From: an uncultured Pelagibacteraceae bacterium
GTDB lineage: Bacteria > Pseudomonadota > Alphaproteobacteria > Pelagibacterales > Pelagibacteraceae
NCBI GenBank assembly: GCA_902632315.1
Contig: CACPCD010000001.1
Location: forward strand, 1-64,000
DNA: 64,000 nucleotides
Direction of reading: 5' to 3'
The notes under the pieces are model-generated. The model was not told where the DNA came from. It did no database searches and saw nothing but the letters and a program-made list of their open reading frames with translations. The translations under genes and the position numbers were made by a program. This document shows positions 17,352 to 25,515 of the stretch, one piece after another; the first letter of the stretch is position 1; each line of letters begins with the position of its first letter.

Positions 17352-17966
17352 ATGAAATTAGTAAAAGAGACAAATACTGATCAAGACCAAAAAAAGATTT
17401 CTGATAAAGAAGCTGAAGAAGCATTTAGAACAATTTTATCATGGATGGGTGAGGACCCAGACAGAGAAGGTTTATTAGAAACTCCAAAAAGAGTAGTAAA
17501 AGCGTTTAAAGAATACTTTAAAGGTTATAAAGAAGATCCAAACCAAGTTTTAGACAAAACTTTTGGAGATGTTGAAGGATACGACGATATGGTCGTTCAA
17601 AAAAATATTTCAGTTCAAAGTCATTGTGAGCATCACATGGCACCAATAATCGGAAAAGCTCATGTTGCTTACATTCCAAAAAAAAGAGTTGTTGGTCTAA
17701 GTAAATTAGCAAGAGTTGTAGAAGTATTCTCAAAAAGATTGCAAACCCAAGAAAGATTAACTATGCAAATTGCGAATACCTTAATGGAGTCTTTAGATGC
17801 AAAAGGTGTAGCAGTAACTATCGACTCTACTCATCAGTGCATGACTATGAGAGGGATTAAAAAAGAACAAGCCTCAACTGTAACAAATTATTATTTAGGA
17901 CAGTTTAAAGAAGACTTAAGTTACCAAAATAGATATTTGAGATTTATAAGTATCGTAAAAGAGTAA
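17352..17966 (+). CDS. folE: GTP cyclohydrolase I FolE
   Basis: A 204-residue type-I GTP cyclohydrolase, the first step of tetrahydrofolate synthesis. EDPDREGLLETPKRV near residue 35, SHCEHHMAPIIGKAHVAYIPKKRVVGLSKLARVV (zinc-binding Cys and His), RLTMQIANTL, and STHQCMTMRG are all present, so the active site is complete. The supply of folate suits the folate-dependent demethylases elsewhere in this window. It ends one base before the AcuI GTG start. Confidence 0.96.
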   Translation: MKLVKETNTDQDQKKISDKEAEEAFRTILSWMGEDPDREGLLETPKRVVKAFKEYFKGYKEDPNQVLDKTFGDVEGYDDMVVQKNISVQSHCEHHMAPIIGKAHVAYIPKKRVVGLSKLARVVEVFSKRLQTQERLTMQIANTLMESLDAKGVAVTIDSTHQCMTMRGIKKEQASTVTNYYLGQFKEDLSYQNRYLRFISIVKE

Positions 17967-17967
17967 A

Positions 17968-18972
17968 GTGTCAGATCAATTTAAAGCTTTAGTATTAAAT
18001 CAACAGGGTGAAAGTTTTTCTAGAGAAGTAAAATTAATAGAAAAAAACTTTTTAAAACACGGCGATGTAACTGTAAAAGTAGAGTTTTCTGGATTAAATT
18101 ATAAAGATGCTTTAATTTTAAAAAATGGAGCAAGACTTGTAAAAGAGTTTCCTCATATTCCTGGCATAGACTTTGCAGGAGTTATCGAGGAAAGTAATCA
18201 CAAAAATTTCAAACCTGGTGATGAGGTTATTTTAACTGGCTGGAGAGTGGGAGAAATTTACTTTGGAGGTTACTCTCAATATGCAAAGGTCAATGGAGAA
18301 TTCTTAGTAAAAAAACCAAAAAACTTAAATTTAAGACAATCAATGATATTAGGCACAGCTGGTTTAACAGCGCTCATGTGCTCATTTACTACTAAAGCCA
18401 CTAGAGAAGAATTATTGTTAGGTGACAAAGTAGAAAATGTGATTGTAAGCGGTGCATCTGGTGGTGTTGGCAGTATGGCAGTTATGATGTTAAGCAAGCT
18501 TGGTTGTAATGTAACTGCTGTAACAGGAAAAGAAAGTAATGAAGAATACGTTAAGTCAATAGGTGCAAAAAACATTATAAAAACTAGTGAATTAACAAAA
18601 GACTCGAGACCATTAGACAAAGGTCTTTGGGATGGCGCAGTTGATACGGTTGGAGGAAAAGTTCTCGAAAATATTTTAGCTCAAACAAAAGATGCTGGTA
18701 TTGTTTCTGCATGTGGAAATGCTGCTGATATAAAATTAAACACAACTGTAATGCCATTTATTATAAGAGGTGTTAAGCTATGGGGAATAAATTCTGTAAC
18801 TGCTTCAATAAAAAGAAGACAATTTCTTTGGAATGAAGCTGGAAAATTAATTGATTTTGAAATTTTAGAAAAGTCTATTAAAGAAATAAAGTTAGAGGAG
18901 GTTATTGATATTTTTCCAAAAATGTTAAAGGGTGAGACATCTGGAAGATATATTATTAATTTGAGTAAATAA
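17968..18972 (+). CDS. acuI: Acrylyl-CoA reductase-like quinone oxidoreductase (AcuI/YhdH)
   Basis: A 334-residue zinc-independent MDR reductase of the YhdH/AcuI group, which reduces acrylyl-CoA to propionyl-CoA with NADPH. Family cues: SGLNYKDALILKNGARLVKEFPHIPGIDFAG, GWRVGEIYFGGYSQYAKV, LGTAGLTALMC, and VIVSGASGGVGSMAVMML (NADPH loop). It starts at GTG one base after folE. In marine bacteria AcuI detoxifies acrylate from DMSP cleavage or from 3-hydroxypropionate; no DMSP lyase is visible here. The adjacent LysR gene may regulate it. Confidence 0.88.
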   Translation: MSDQFKALVLNQQGESFSREVKLIEKNFLKHGDVTVKVEFSGLNYKDALILKNGARLVKEFPHIPGIDFAGVIEESNHKNFKPGDEVILTGWRVGEIYFGGYSQYAKVNGEFLVKKPKNLNLRQSMILGTAGLTALMCSFTTKATREELLLGDKVENVIVSGASGGVGSMAVMMLSKLGCNVTAVTGKESNEEYVKSIGAKNIIKTSELTKDSRPLDKGLWDGAVDTVGGKVLENILAQTKDAGIVSACGNAADIKLNTTVMPFIIRGVKLWGINSVTASIKRRQFLWNEAGKLIDFEILEKSIKEIKLEEVIDIFPKMLKGETSGRYIINLSK

Positions 18973-19862
18973 TGGATTGGGACAAATTAAAGATTTTTCA
19001 TGCTGTTGCGGAAGCTGGAAGCTTTACTAACGCAACAGTCAATTTGAATCTAAGCCAGTCAGCTATAAGTAGACAAATTCAATCGTTAGAACAAGATTTA
19101 AAAGTTCAATTGTTTGAAAGACATGCAAGAGGACTGACCCTTACAGAAAATGGCGAATACGTTTTTAAAACTGCAAATGAAGTTATAAGTAAATTAAAAG
19201 AAGTTGAGACTTCATTGGGGGATCAAAAAAATAAACCTACTGGTAAATTAACGATAACAACTGTTCGAAGCTTTGGAACTCATTGGCTTACACCAAGGAT
19301 TCAAGAATTTATGCGTTTAAATCCTGAAATTGAGATTGAATTAGTTTTTGATGATAAGGAGTTAGATTTAAGTATAAGACAAGCAGATATTGGAATCTTC
19401 ATGAGAAGACCTAAACAATTAAATTATATACAAAAAAAGTTAGTTGATATTAAATATTATATTTATGGATCAAATAAATATCTTGAGAAAAACGGTATGC
19501 CAAAAACAATTAATGACTTAAATAGGCATAAGTTTATATCTTTTGGTAAAGGAGCTCCATCACCAGTTTATAATCCAGACTGGGCACTAAAATTAGGTAT
19601 GCATGATGGAAAAAAAAGAAAATCAATAATGAAAGTTAATAGTGTGATGGGATTGCTATTGGCAGTTGAGTCCGGAGTAGGACTTGCCGCTTTACCAGAA
19701 TATCTGGTCTCAAATTCAAACAATTTAATTAAAGTTTTGCCAAAATCAGAAGGTCCAATTACTGAAGCACATTTTGTATACCCTCAATCTTTAAAAAATA
19801 CTGCTAGAGTGCAAGCTTTTAGAAATTTTCTTTTTAGCAAAATAGGCGATTGGAAAGCCTAA
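18972..19862 (+). CDS. LysR-family transcriptional regulator
   Basis: A 296-residue LysR regulator. The N-terminal winged helix-turn-helix is classic: WDKLKIFHAVAEAGSFTNAT, LNLSQSAISRQIQSLE, LFERHARGLTLTENG. A PBP-type effector domain follows from about residue 90. It overlaps the AcuI stop by one base, so it is co-transcribed with folE-acuI rather than divergent from its target. Plausible targets are its own operon; the ligand is unknown. Confidence 0.93.
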   Translation: MDWDKLKIFHAVAEAGSFTNATVNLNLSQSAISRQIQSLEQDLKVQLFERHARGLTLTENGEYVFKTANEVISKLKEVETSLGDQKNKPTGKLTITTVRSFGTHWLTPRIQEFMRLNPEIEIELVFDDKELDLSIRQADIGIFMRRPKQLNYIQKKLVDIKYYIYGSNKYLEKNGMPKTINDLNRHKFISFGKGAPSPVYNPDWALKLGMHDGKKRKSIMKVNSVMGLLLAVESGVGLAALPEYLVSNSNNLIKVLPKSEGPITEAHFVYPQSLKNTARVQAFRNFLFSKIGDWKA

Positions 19863-19909
19863 AATCTTAAATTATTGGCTTTTATTTGTTGCTGCGACAT
19901 AATTGCGAT

Positions 19910-19945
19910 TGATAATCATTATCACTGAGAATAGTTATCATTCTC
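19910..19945. promoter_or_regulatory. Two tandem Fur boxes
   Basis: TGATAATCATTATCA at 19910-19924 is a perfect 7-1-7 palindrome matching the Fur core. Two bases later, GAGAATAGTTATCATTCTC (19927-19945) is a 19-base dyad with perfect 6-base ends. They lie 23-58 bases before the iron-binding protein's ATG, where repression would block the promoter. Confidence 0.85.
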
Positions 19946-19967
19946 ATTAACAATTAACAGGAGATAA

Positions 19968-20996
19968 ATGAGAAAAATATCATTATTAGCATTGATTGCG
20001 TCTTTATTTGTATCGAGTATTGCGATTGCAGCTGAAGTAAACGTATTTAATGCAAGGCACTATAAAGCCGATGGAGAACTTTATTCTAAGTTTACAAATA
20101 TGACAGGAATTAAAGTTAATCTTATTAACGGTAAATCAGGTGCATTAGAAAAAAGAATCATCAGTGAAGGAGCGGACTCTTCCGCTGATCTATACATCAC
20201 AGCAGATGCTGGAAGATGTGGTGCTATGGATGCAAAAGGTACACTTCAAGGTGGTTTAACATCTGCAGCAATTAAAGATGCTGTTCCAAAAAGCTTTAGA
20301 ACAAGTAAGTGGGTTGGAATCGCTAAAAGAGCTAGAATAATTTATTATTCACCTGAAAGAGTAACGGGTGCAGAATTATCTGGAATGACTTATGAAGGTT
20401 TAGCTGATCCAAAATGGAAAGGCAGATTAGTAATTAGAAAATCTAGTAACATCTATAATAAATCTCTTGTAGCATCATTGATTAAAAACAATGGAAAAGC
20501 TGCAACAGCTAAGTGGGCTGAAGGAGTTGTTTCTAACATGGCAAGAACACCAACTGGTAACGATAGAGCTCAGATTATGGCAGTAGCAGCTGGTGAAGCT
20601 GACATTGCTGTAGCTAACACTTATTACTTAGCTCTTATGTTGTCTGGCAAAAAAGGAGCTGAACAACAAGCGGCAGCTAAGAAAGTTAAAGCTTTCTTCC
20701 CTAATCAAAACGATAGAGGAACGCATATGAATGTTAGTTGTGCAGCTTTAGTAAAAGGTGCGCCAAACAAAGATAATGCTATCAAACTTGTTGAGTTTTT
20801 ATTAACTCCAGAATCTCAAGAGCACTTTACTAATAATACTTTTGAGTTTCCAATGATTGATGGTGTTTCACCAAGTCCATTAGTTGTAAATAACTTAGGA
20901 TTAGATTTCAAACAAGATATGAAAACTAAACTAGCTTCTTATGGAAAAAATCAAGCTGCTGCAGTAGAAGTAATGACAGCTGCTGGATGGAAGTAA
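19968..20996 (+). CDS. Ferric-iron ABC transporter substrate-binding protein
   Basis: A 342-residue periplasmic iron-binding protein of the FbpA/FutA type, with a signal peptide at 1-21 (LALIASLFVSSIAIAA). Cues: EVNVFNARHYKADGELYSKFTNMTGIKV, DLYITADAGRC, the Tyr pair region NTYYLALML that coordinates Fe(III), and GTHMNVSCAALVKGAPN. A good ribosome site (AGGAG) lies 4 bases before the ATG. Two Fur boxes upstream imply iron repression. It is the first gene of the transporter; permease and ATPase follow after about 420 bases. Its G/A-rich codon choice is less AT-biased than its neighbours, as expected for an abundant SAR11 binding protein. Confidence 0.93.
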   Translation: MRKISLLALIASLFVSSIAIAAEVNVFNARHYKADGELYSKFTNMTGIKVNLINGKSGALEKRIISEGADSSADLYITADAGRCGAMDAKGTLQGGLTSAAIKDAVPKSFRTSKWVGIAKRARIIYYSPERVTGAELSGMTYEGLADPKWKGRLVIRKSSNIYNKSLVASLIKNNGKAATAKWAEGVVSNMARTPTGNDRAQIMAVAAGEADIAVANTYYLALMLSGKKGAEQQAAAKKVKAFFPNQNDRGTHMNVSCAALVKGAPNKDNAIKLVEFLLTPESQEHFTNNTFEFPMIDGVSPSPLVVNNLGLDFKQDMKTKLASYGKNQAAAVEVMTAAGWK

Positions 20997-21169
20997 GTGT
21001 GAAAGAAAAAAAAAAATTTATTTCTGATGTTGATTTAAATAAATCTTCAAAGGCATGTTCCCCATGTAATCTTGAAGTAGAAAGAATCAATAAAAGAATA
21101 AATAAAAGAAAACTTGAAGAAATTAAATCTGAGGAAGTTCCGCATCTCCTTAAGGTATTTAATTTTTGA
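20987..21169 (+). CDS. Small CxxC protein in the iron-transporter operon
   Basis: A 60-residue, highly charged protein. It has a Lys-rich start, a CSPC motif near residues 24-27 and a helical C-terminal part (NLEVERINKRINKRKLEEIKS). The ATG overlaps the end of the binding-protein gene by 10 bases; a GTG at 20999, three bases after that stop, is an alternative start (56 aa). No family was recognised. Position between the iron-binding protein and permease genes suggests co-expression under Fur. The cysteines could bind metal, but that is speculation. Confidence 0.5.
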   Translation: MEVSVKEKKKFISDVDLNKSSKACSPCNLEVERINKRINKRKLEEIKSEEVPHLLKVFNF

Positions 21170-21419
21170 TTTTTCTTAAACTTTGTGTCCATCATGGATG
21201 GGGATTTGTGGTGGACACACTCAACTGGAATTTATTTTCCTCTGTTGAAGGAGTGTTCACTGTGATCAAGTTGTCTCCTTAATTATATTGGACACTCTTT
21301 GAACAGAATAAAATAAATAGATAATCCCATACAAAGTCGAAATTCTTATATAAGTGTTTTAAATAAAATTTGTTAGAGTAATTTCTATTAAAAAGTGAAA
21401 ATTGTTATATAAAACAATT
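21170..21419 (+). other. Intergenic region with clustered hairpins
   Basis: The 250 bases between the small CxxC gene and the permease are richer in GC than most spacers here and contain nested dyads. GTGTCCATCA (21185-21194) pairs with TGGTGGACAC (21209-21218), 10 pairs including one G-U. CACTC (21218-21222) pairs with GAGTG (21251-21255) around a small GGAA/TTCC hairpin. AAGGAG (21248-21253) can alternatively pair with CTCCTT (21275-21280). This could be an attenuator, an mRNA-stabilising structure for the abundant binding-protein message, or an independent RNA. A 25-codon reading frame on the minus strand behind an AAGGAG site is the competing explanation. Confidence 0.5.
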
Positions 21420-23045
21420 ATGATTAGAAATTTAAACTTTTGGTTTTTTTCATCATTTATAATTTCATTAGTAGTTATAATTCCAATAGTAACGGTGTTT
21501 TCTAGTTTCTTTGAAAATACATCTAATTATTTTGAAATTTTAAAAAATACTTTTTTATTTGAGTATACTTTTAATTCATTTGTTTTGTTAATAAGTGTTT
21601 TAATGTTAACTTTTATAATAGGCACTTCCTCTGCTTACTTAGTTTCATTTTACAAATTTCCATTAAGTAATTTTTTTAAATGGGCACTCATACTTTCCTT
21701 TGCAGTACCACCATATATTTACGCGTATTCTTTGACTGCTTTTTTTGAAAATTACGGAACAGCATATACAATTTTAAAAAATTTATTTGGTGAAGGAAAT
21801 TATAATCAGCACATACCGAAATTTGATGGCATGTTTGGTAGCATACTCTCTATTTCTTTCTCATTATTTGGATACGTATACATATTAACAAGAGCATCAT
21901 TCTTATATCAATCTCAAAATTTTATTGACTTAGGAAAAAATCTTGGGTTCTCAAATTTTAGATCATTTTATTCAATAGTATTACCTGGAGCAAGACCTGC
22001 AATAGTAGCTGGATTATCCTTGGTAGCCATGGAAACATTGGCTGAATTTGGAGCTGTTGATTTTTTTTCAATAAATACACTTACGACAGGAATTTATAAT
22101 TCGTGGATTGCTTTTGATGATTTAGCGTTTGCTAATCAGTTATCTTTCTTTCTTTTGTTATTTATTTTTGCATTATTTGTTTTAGAAAACTTATCTAGAA
22201 AAAAAGCAAAGTATCATTTTAATTCAAGAGGTGGGTTCAAGCAAAAAGAAAAAATTAGACTTACAAAAAGCAAATCTTTTTTAGCCTTTGGATTTTGCTT
22301 TTTTATTTTTTTTATGAGTTTTTTATTTCCATTATGCCAAATGTTTTATTGGACAATAAAATTCCCAGAAAATTTATTTGATTTAAACATATTTGATCTT
22401 TTTCTAAATACTGTTTATTTGGTGGTTTTATCTAGCTTTGCTTTAATCGTATTTTCCTTAATATCTAATTATGGAAACAGGGTTTCTAACAATAAAGTTT
22501 TAAATTTAATGTCGACTTTATCAATTTCTGGATATGCAATCCCTGGTGTAATTCTTGCTATAGCTTTTATAACCTTTGTTGTATGGATTGATGAAAGCAT
22601 GATTAAGAACATGGGTTTATTGTCTATTAAAAAAATATTTATAGGATCAATTTTTGGGTTAGTGATAGTTTACTTTGTAAGATTTTACTCTTTAGCTTTT
22701 AATGGAATAAAATCAGGATATGAAAAAATAAATATTTATGTTGATGAGAGTGCGTATCTTTTAGGATATTCAAAAAGAAAAACTTTCATGAATATTCATG
22801 TTCCTTTTTTAAGAAACTCGCTTTTATTTGTGGGCATTTTAGTTTCATTGGAAATAATCAGAGAGCTGCCAATAGCATTAATTTTAAGACCCTTTAATTT
22901 TGAAACTTTTGCGACTACAGCTTATATTTCCGCATCTGAAGATTTATTAGAGGCTGCGGCTGTTCCCTCGTTATTTTTGATTTTAATTGCTACAATATTT
23001 ATTATGATTACATCAAAATATATTTTAAGAGATACAAATGAGTAA
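21420..23045 (+). CDS. Ferric-iron ABC transporter permease
   Basis: A 541-residue permease of the FbpB/SfuB type with two fused binding-protein-dependent transport domains and about 12 membrane segments. EAA-loop-like signatures occur in both halves: GFSNFRSFYSIVLPGARPAIVAGLSLVAMETLAEFG (about residues 180-215) and YSKRKTFMNIHVPFLRNSLLFVGILVSLEIIRELP (about 450-485). I start at the ATG at 21420 (MIRNLNFW); the track's TTG at 21402 adds six residues without better support. It overlaps the ATPase gene by 8 bases. Confidence 0.9.
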   Translation: MIRNLNFWFFSSFIISLVVIIPIVTVFSSFFENTSNYFEILKNTFLFEYTFNSFVLLISVLMLTFIIGTSSAYLVSFYKFPLSNFFKWALILSFAVPPYIYAYSLTAFFENYGTAYTILKNLFGEGNYNQHIPKFDGMFGSILSISFSLFGYVYILTRASFLYQSQNFIDLGKNLGFSNFRSFYSIVLPGARPAIVAGLSLVAMETLAEFGAVDFFSINTLTTGIYNSWIAFDDLAFANQLSFFLLLFIFALFVLENLSRKKAKYHFNSRGGFKQKEKIRLTKSKSFLAFGFCFFIFFMSFLFPLCQMFYWTIKFPENLFDLNIFDLFLNTVYLVVLSSFALIVFSLISNYGNRVSNNKVLNLMSTLSISGYAIPGVILAIAFITFVVWIDESMIKNMGLLSIKKIFIGSIFGLVIVYFVRFYSLAFNGIKSGYEKINIYVDESAYLLGYSKRKTFMNIHVPFLRNSLLFVGILVSLEIIRELPIALILRPFNFETFATTAYISASEDLLEAAAVPSLFLILIATIFIMITSKYILRDTNE

Positions 23046-24096
23046 AAATTTTTTTGAAATAAATAATGTCACATTTTCAATAGGAGGTAAGAATAAGGTA
23101 AATGATGTAAATATTTCTATAGCAAATGAAGGGGATGTTATTTGTATTTTAGGTCCCTCTGGAATTGGAAAAACTACAATGCTACGAACAATTGCTGGTC
23201 TTGAAAAAATAAATAAAGGTGAAATAATTTTAAAAGATAAAGTGATATCTTCAAGTAAAATTCACATTGAACCAGAAAAAAGAAATATAGCGTTGTCTTT
23301 CCAAGAAAATTCTTTATTTCCTCATTATACGGTTGATAAGAATATTCACCTCGGCATAAAAAAAAATTCTCCAAGTAATAAAAATATCAATGCCAAGGAA
23401 ATAATTAAGATTTTAAATATTGAAAGTATTTTAAACAAATATCCACATCAAATTAGTGCAGGAGAAGCTCAAAGAGCATCATTAGCAAGATCTCTTATCG
23501 CTCAACCAGATCTTTTGTTGCTTGACGAACCTCTTTCAAATGTTGATCAAAGTTTTAAGGAAGATATTCAAGTATCTTTAAAACAATTATTAAATAAAAA
23601 TAAGATTTCAACAATTGTGGTAACGCATGATTCATATGAGGCATTTTATTTGGGTAGTAAATGTGCGCTTGTTTTAAATAACGAGGTTAAACAATTTGAT
23701 GATCCTTATAATGTTTATCATTTTCCAAATTCGGTTGAGGTTGTTAATTTTTTAAATAGAGGAATCTTAATTCCAGCGAAGGTAACAGGTGGAGACTCGC
23801 TTGAAAATGATGATCTAGGATTAATTAAAGGCAACTTTATTAAACATTACCCAACCGGGTCTAAAGTTCAATTATTACTTCAACCAGAAGATCTAGAGCA
23901 TGACGATGATAGCAATTTAAAACTTGAGGTAGTTGATAGAAAATTCAGGGGAACAAATTTTATTTATACTTTAAAAACGCCAAGCAATAGGCTTATACCA
24001 GTTGCAGTTCATACTCACCATTGGGAGCAACATGAAGTAAATGATAAATTTGGCATTAAAAGACCTATTCAACTTGAACATATAGTTTGCTTTTAA
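23038..24096 (+). CDS. Ferric-iron ABC transporter ATP-binding protein
   Basis: A 352-residue ABC ATPase of the FbpC type. Walker A GPSGIGKTTM (about 39-48), Q-loop SFQENSLFPHYTV, signature ISAGEAQRASLARSL, Walker B LLLLDEPLSNVD and the H-loop VVTHD are all present. The signature is ISAGE rather than LSGGQ, a conservative variant. The C-terminal 120 residues form a TOBE-like regulatory domain. It completes the iron transporter with the upstream permease and binding protein. Confidence 0.92.
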   Translation: MSKNFFEINNVTFSIGGKNKVNDVNISIANEGDVICILGPSGIGKTTMLRTIAGLEKINKGEIILKDKVISSSKIHIEPEKRNIALSFQENSLFPHYTVDKNIHLGIKKNSPSNKNINAKEIIKILNIESILNKYPHQISAGEAQRASLARSLIAQPDLLLLDEPLSNVDQSFKEDIQVSLKQLLNKNKISTIVVTHDSYEAFYLGSKCALVLNNEVKQFDDPYNVYHFPNSVEVVNFLNRGILIPAKVTGGDSLENDDLGLIKGNFIKHYPTGSKVQLLLQPEDLEHDDDSNLKLEVVDRKFRGTNFIYTLKTPSNRLIPVAVHTHHWEQHEVNDKFGIKRPIQLEHIVCF

Positions 24097-24116
24097 TAAA
24101 TATATTTTCATAAAAA

Positions 24117-24806
24117 ATGAAAAGTAATTTAGAAATTTTTTTTAAAGGAGTGATTGATGTTAGTCCTTTGATGATACCAGTAATCCCGTTTGGTCTTATA
24201 TTTGGAATTCTTGCAATAGATATTGGTTTTAGTCCCGTAGCCACAATGGGAATGTCACTTATAATTTTTGGTGGTGCTTCTCAAATTATTCTTCTTCAAC
24301 TATTCTCTGGAGGAGCATCTTCATTAGTAATTATAAGTTCAGTTGGTGCGGTAAATTCCCGTCATTTACTTTATGGTGCTGTTGTTTCTGAACATGTTTC
24401 AGATTTGAAATTAATCTGGAAAATCATAATCTCATATTTTTTGATTGACCAAGCTTTTGCAAGATCAAATGATTATCTAAAAAAAAGCACTGAAAAAAAT
24501 AAGTATTTTCACTTGATTGGTGGAGGCGCAACCTGTTGGGTTATTTGGCAGTCAACAACTTTTTTAGGAATAATTTTAGGAGCAGCAATACCAGAAAAGC
24601 TTGGTCTAAGTTTTGCAGTACCACTAACTTTTTTAGCTATATTAATCGATGATTTTAGAAAAATGAATAATTTAATAGTCATTATTGTTTCAGGTTTAGT
24701 TGCTACACTAGGTTTTAATTACATTCCTTACAAAGCTTATGTAATTGTTGCAGCATTCTTTGGTTTAGTTGTAGCGTTTATTTTAACTCAAATTATTAAA
24801 AAATGA
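24117..24806 (+). CDS. azlC: AzlC-family branched-chain amino acid exporter subunit
   Basis: A 229-residue AzlC protein with about six membrane segments. The N-terminal half carries PLMIPVIPFGLIFGILAIDIGFSPVATMGMSLIIFGGASQ and AVNSRHLLYGA, hallmarks of the family. AzlC works with the small AzlD subunit to export branched-chain amino acids or related compounds. The azlD gene overlaps it by 4 bases. It starts 20 bases after the iron ATPase gene and could be in the same transcript. Confidence 0.9.
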   Translation: MKSNLEIFFKGVIDVSPLMIPVIPFGLIFGILAIDIGFSPVATMGMSLIIFGGASQIILLQLFSGGASSLVIISSVGAVNSRHLLYGAVVSEHVSDLKLIWKIIISYFLIDQAFARSNDYLKKSTEKNKYFHLIGGGATCWVIWQSTTFLGIILGAAIPEKLGLSFAVPLTFLAILIDDFRKMNNLIVIIVSGLVATLGFNYIPYKAYVIVAAFFGLVVAFILTQIIKK

Positions 24807-25117
24807 GTGATTGGGCATTAATAATTTACTGTGGAATAATTACTTATCTTACAAGATTTTCAATGATAGCTATTCTTAAAAAAGAAATGTTTAACGACAA
24901 AATCAGAGAAGTACTATCTTATGTACCATCCGCAATATTTCCTGCAATAATTTTTCCAGCAATTTTTTTAGATAATGTTGGATCATTTCAATTCGAGGAC
25001 AATCCAAAAATCTTAGCAGCTGCAATTGCTATGATTATAGGTATTTTGAGCAAAAATATTATTGCGACAATATTCTCAGGATTAGCTTCGTACTGGTTTT
25101 TAATATTTGTAGTATAA
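24803..25117 (+). CDS. azlD: AzlD-family small exporter subunit
   Basis: A 104-residue AzlD with three to four membrane helices. ITYLTRFSMIAI near the N-terminus and the VLSYVPSAIFPAIIFPAIFLD segment match the family. It overlaps azlC (ATGA) as the two subunits usually do. The substrate is inferred only from family knowledge (branched-chain amino acids or analogues). Confidence 0.9.
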   Translation: MSDWALIIYCGIITYLTRFSMIAILKKEMFNDKIREVLSYVPSAIFPAIIFPAIFLDNVGSFQFEDNPKILAAAIAMIIGILSKNIIATIFSGLASYWFLIFVV

Positions 25118-25123
25118 GGTTTT

Positions 25124-25513
25124 ATGAGAAAAATTTTAATATTTATTATCTGTCTAATTCCATTTAATGCCAATGCAATGGAAAAGAAAACAACCTTTGA
25201 TAAAGAGTTGTTTAATAAAGCTCAATCTGAAGGTAAAGTTGTAATAGTAAGTTCATGGATAAAATATTGCTCATCATGTGCAAGCCAAATGAAAGTTTTA
25301 AATACAGCAAAAAATAATGGTGAATTATCAGATATTAAATTTGATAATATTGAATATTTTTCATTCAATGTGAGGAATAAAGAGATAGCAAATTTATTAG
25401 ATGTCCAATATCAAACTACATTAATTATTTTTAAAGGTAATAAAGAAGTTTATAGAAGTGTTGGAGAAACAACTAAGAACTTGATTTACGAGGCTTTAAA
25501 AAACTCGATTTAG
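25124..25513 (+). CDS. Exported thioredoxin-like protein
   Basis: A 129-residue protein with a signal peptide (about 1-18, ending NANA) and a thioredoxin fold. The active-site-like motif is WIKYCSSCASQM (CxxC with Ser-Ser), followed by the strand-helix order and a QYQTTLIIFKGNKE segment standing in for the cis-Pro region (here Thr-Thr rather than a clear Pro). It lies between azlD and a convergent persulfide dioxygenase. It may take part in extracytoplasmic thiol or copper-related redox chemistry; CcdA (48108) could supply electrons. Confidence 0.75.
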   Translation: MRKILIFIICLIPFNANAMEKKTTFDKELFNKAQSEGKVVIVSSWIKYCSSCASQMKVLNTAKNNGELSDIKFDNIEYFSFNVRNKEIANLLDVQYQTTLIIFKGNKEVYRSVGETTKNLIYEALKNSI

Positions 25514-25515
25514 AT

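Noticed and set aside
20926-21195. 89-aa ORF antisense to the end of the iron-binding protein gene
   Set aside because: It overlaps a well-supported gene, has a low-complexity Leu/Ser-rich composition and looks like a shadow frame.
21170-21419. A minus-strand 25-codon protein as the definite content of this spacer
   Set aside because: An AAGGAG site precedes a TTG frame, but the overlapping hairpins explain the base composition as well, and no family was recognised. Kept only as an alternative.
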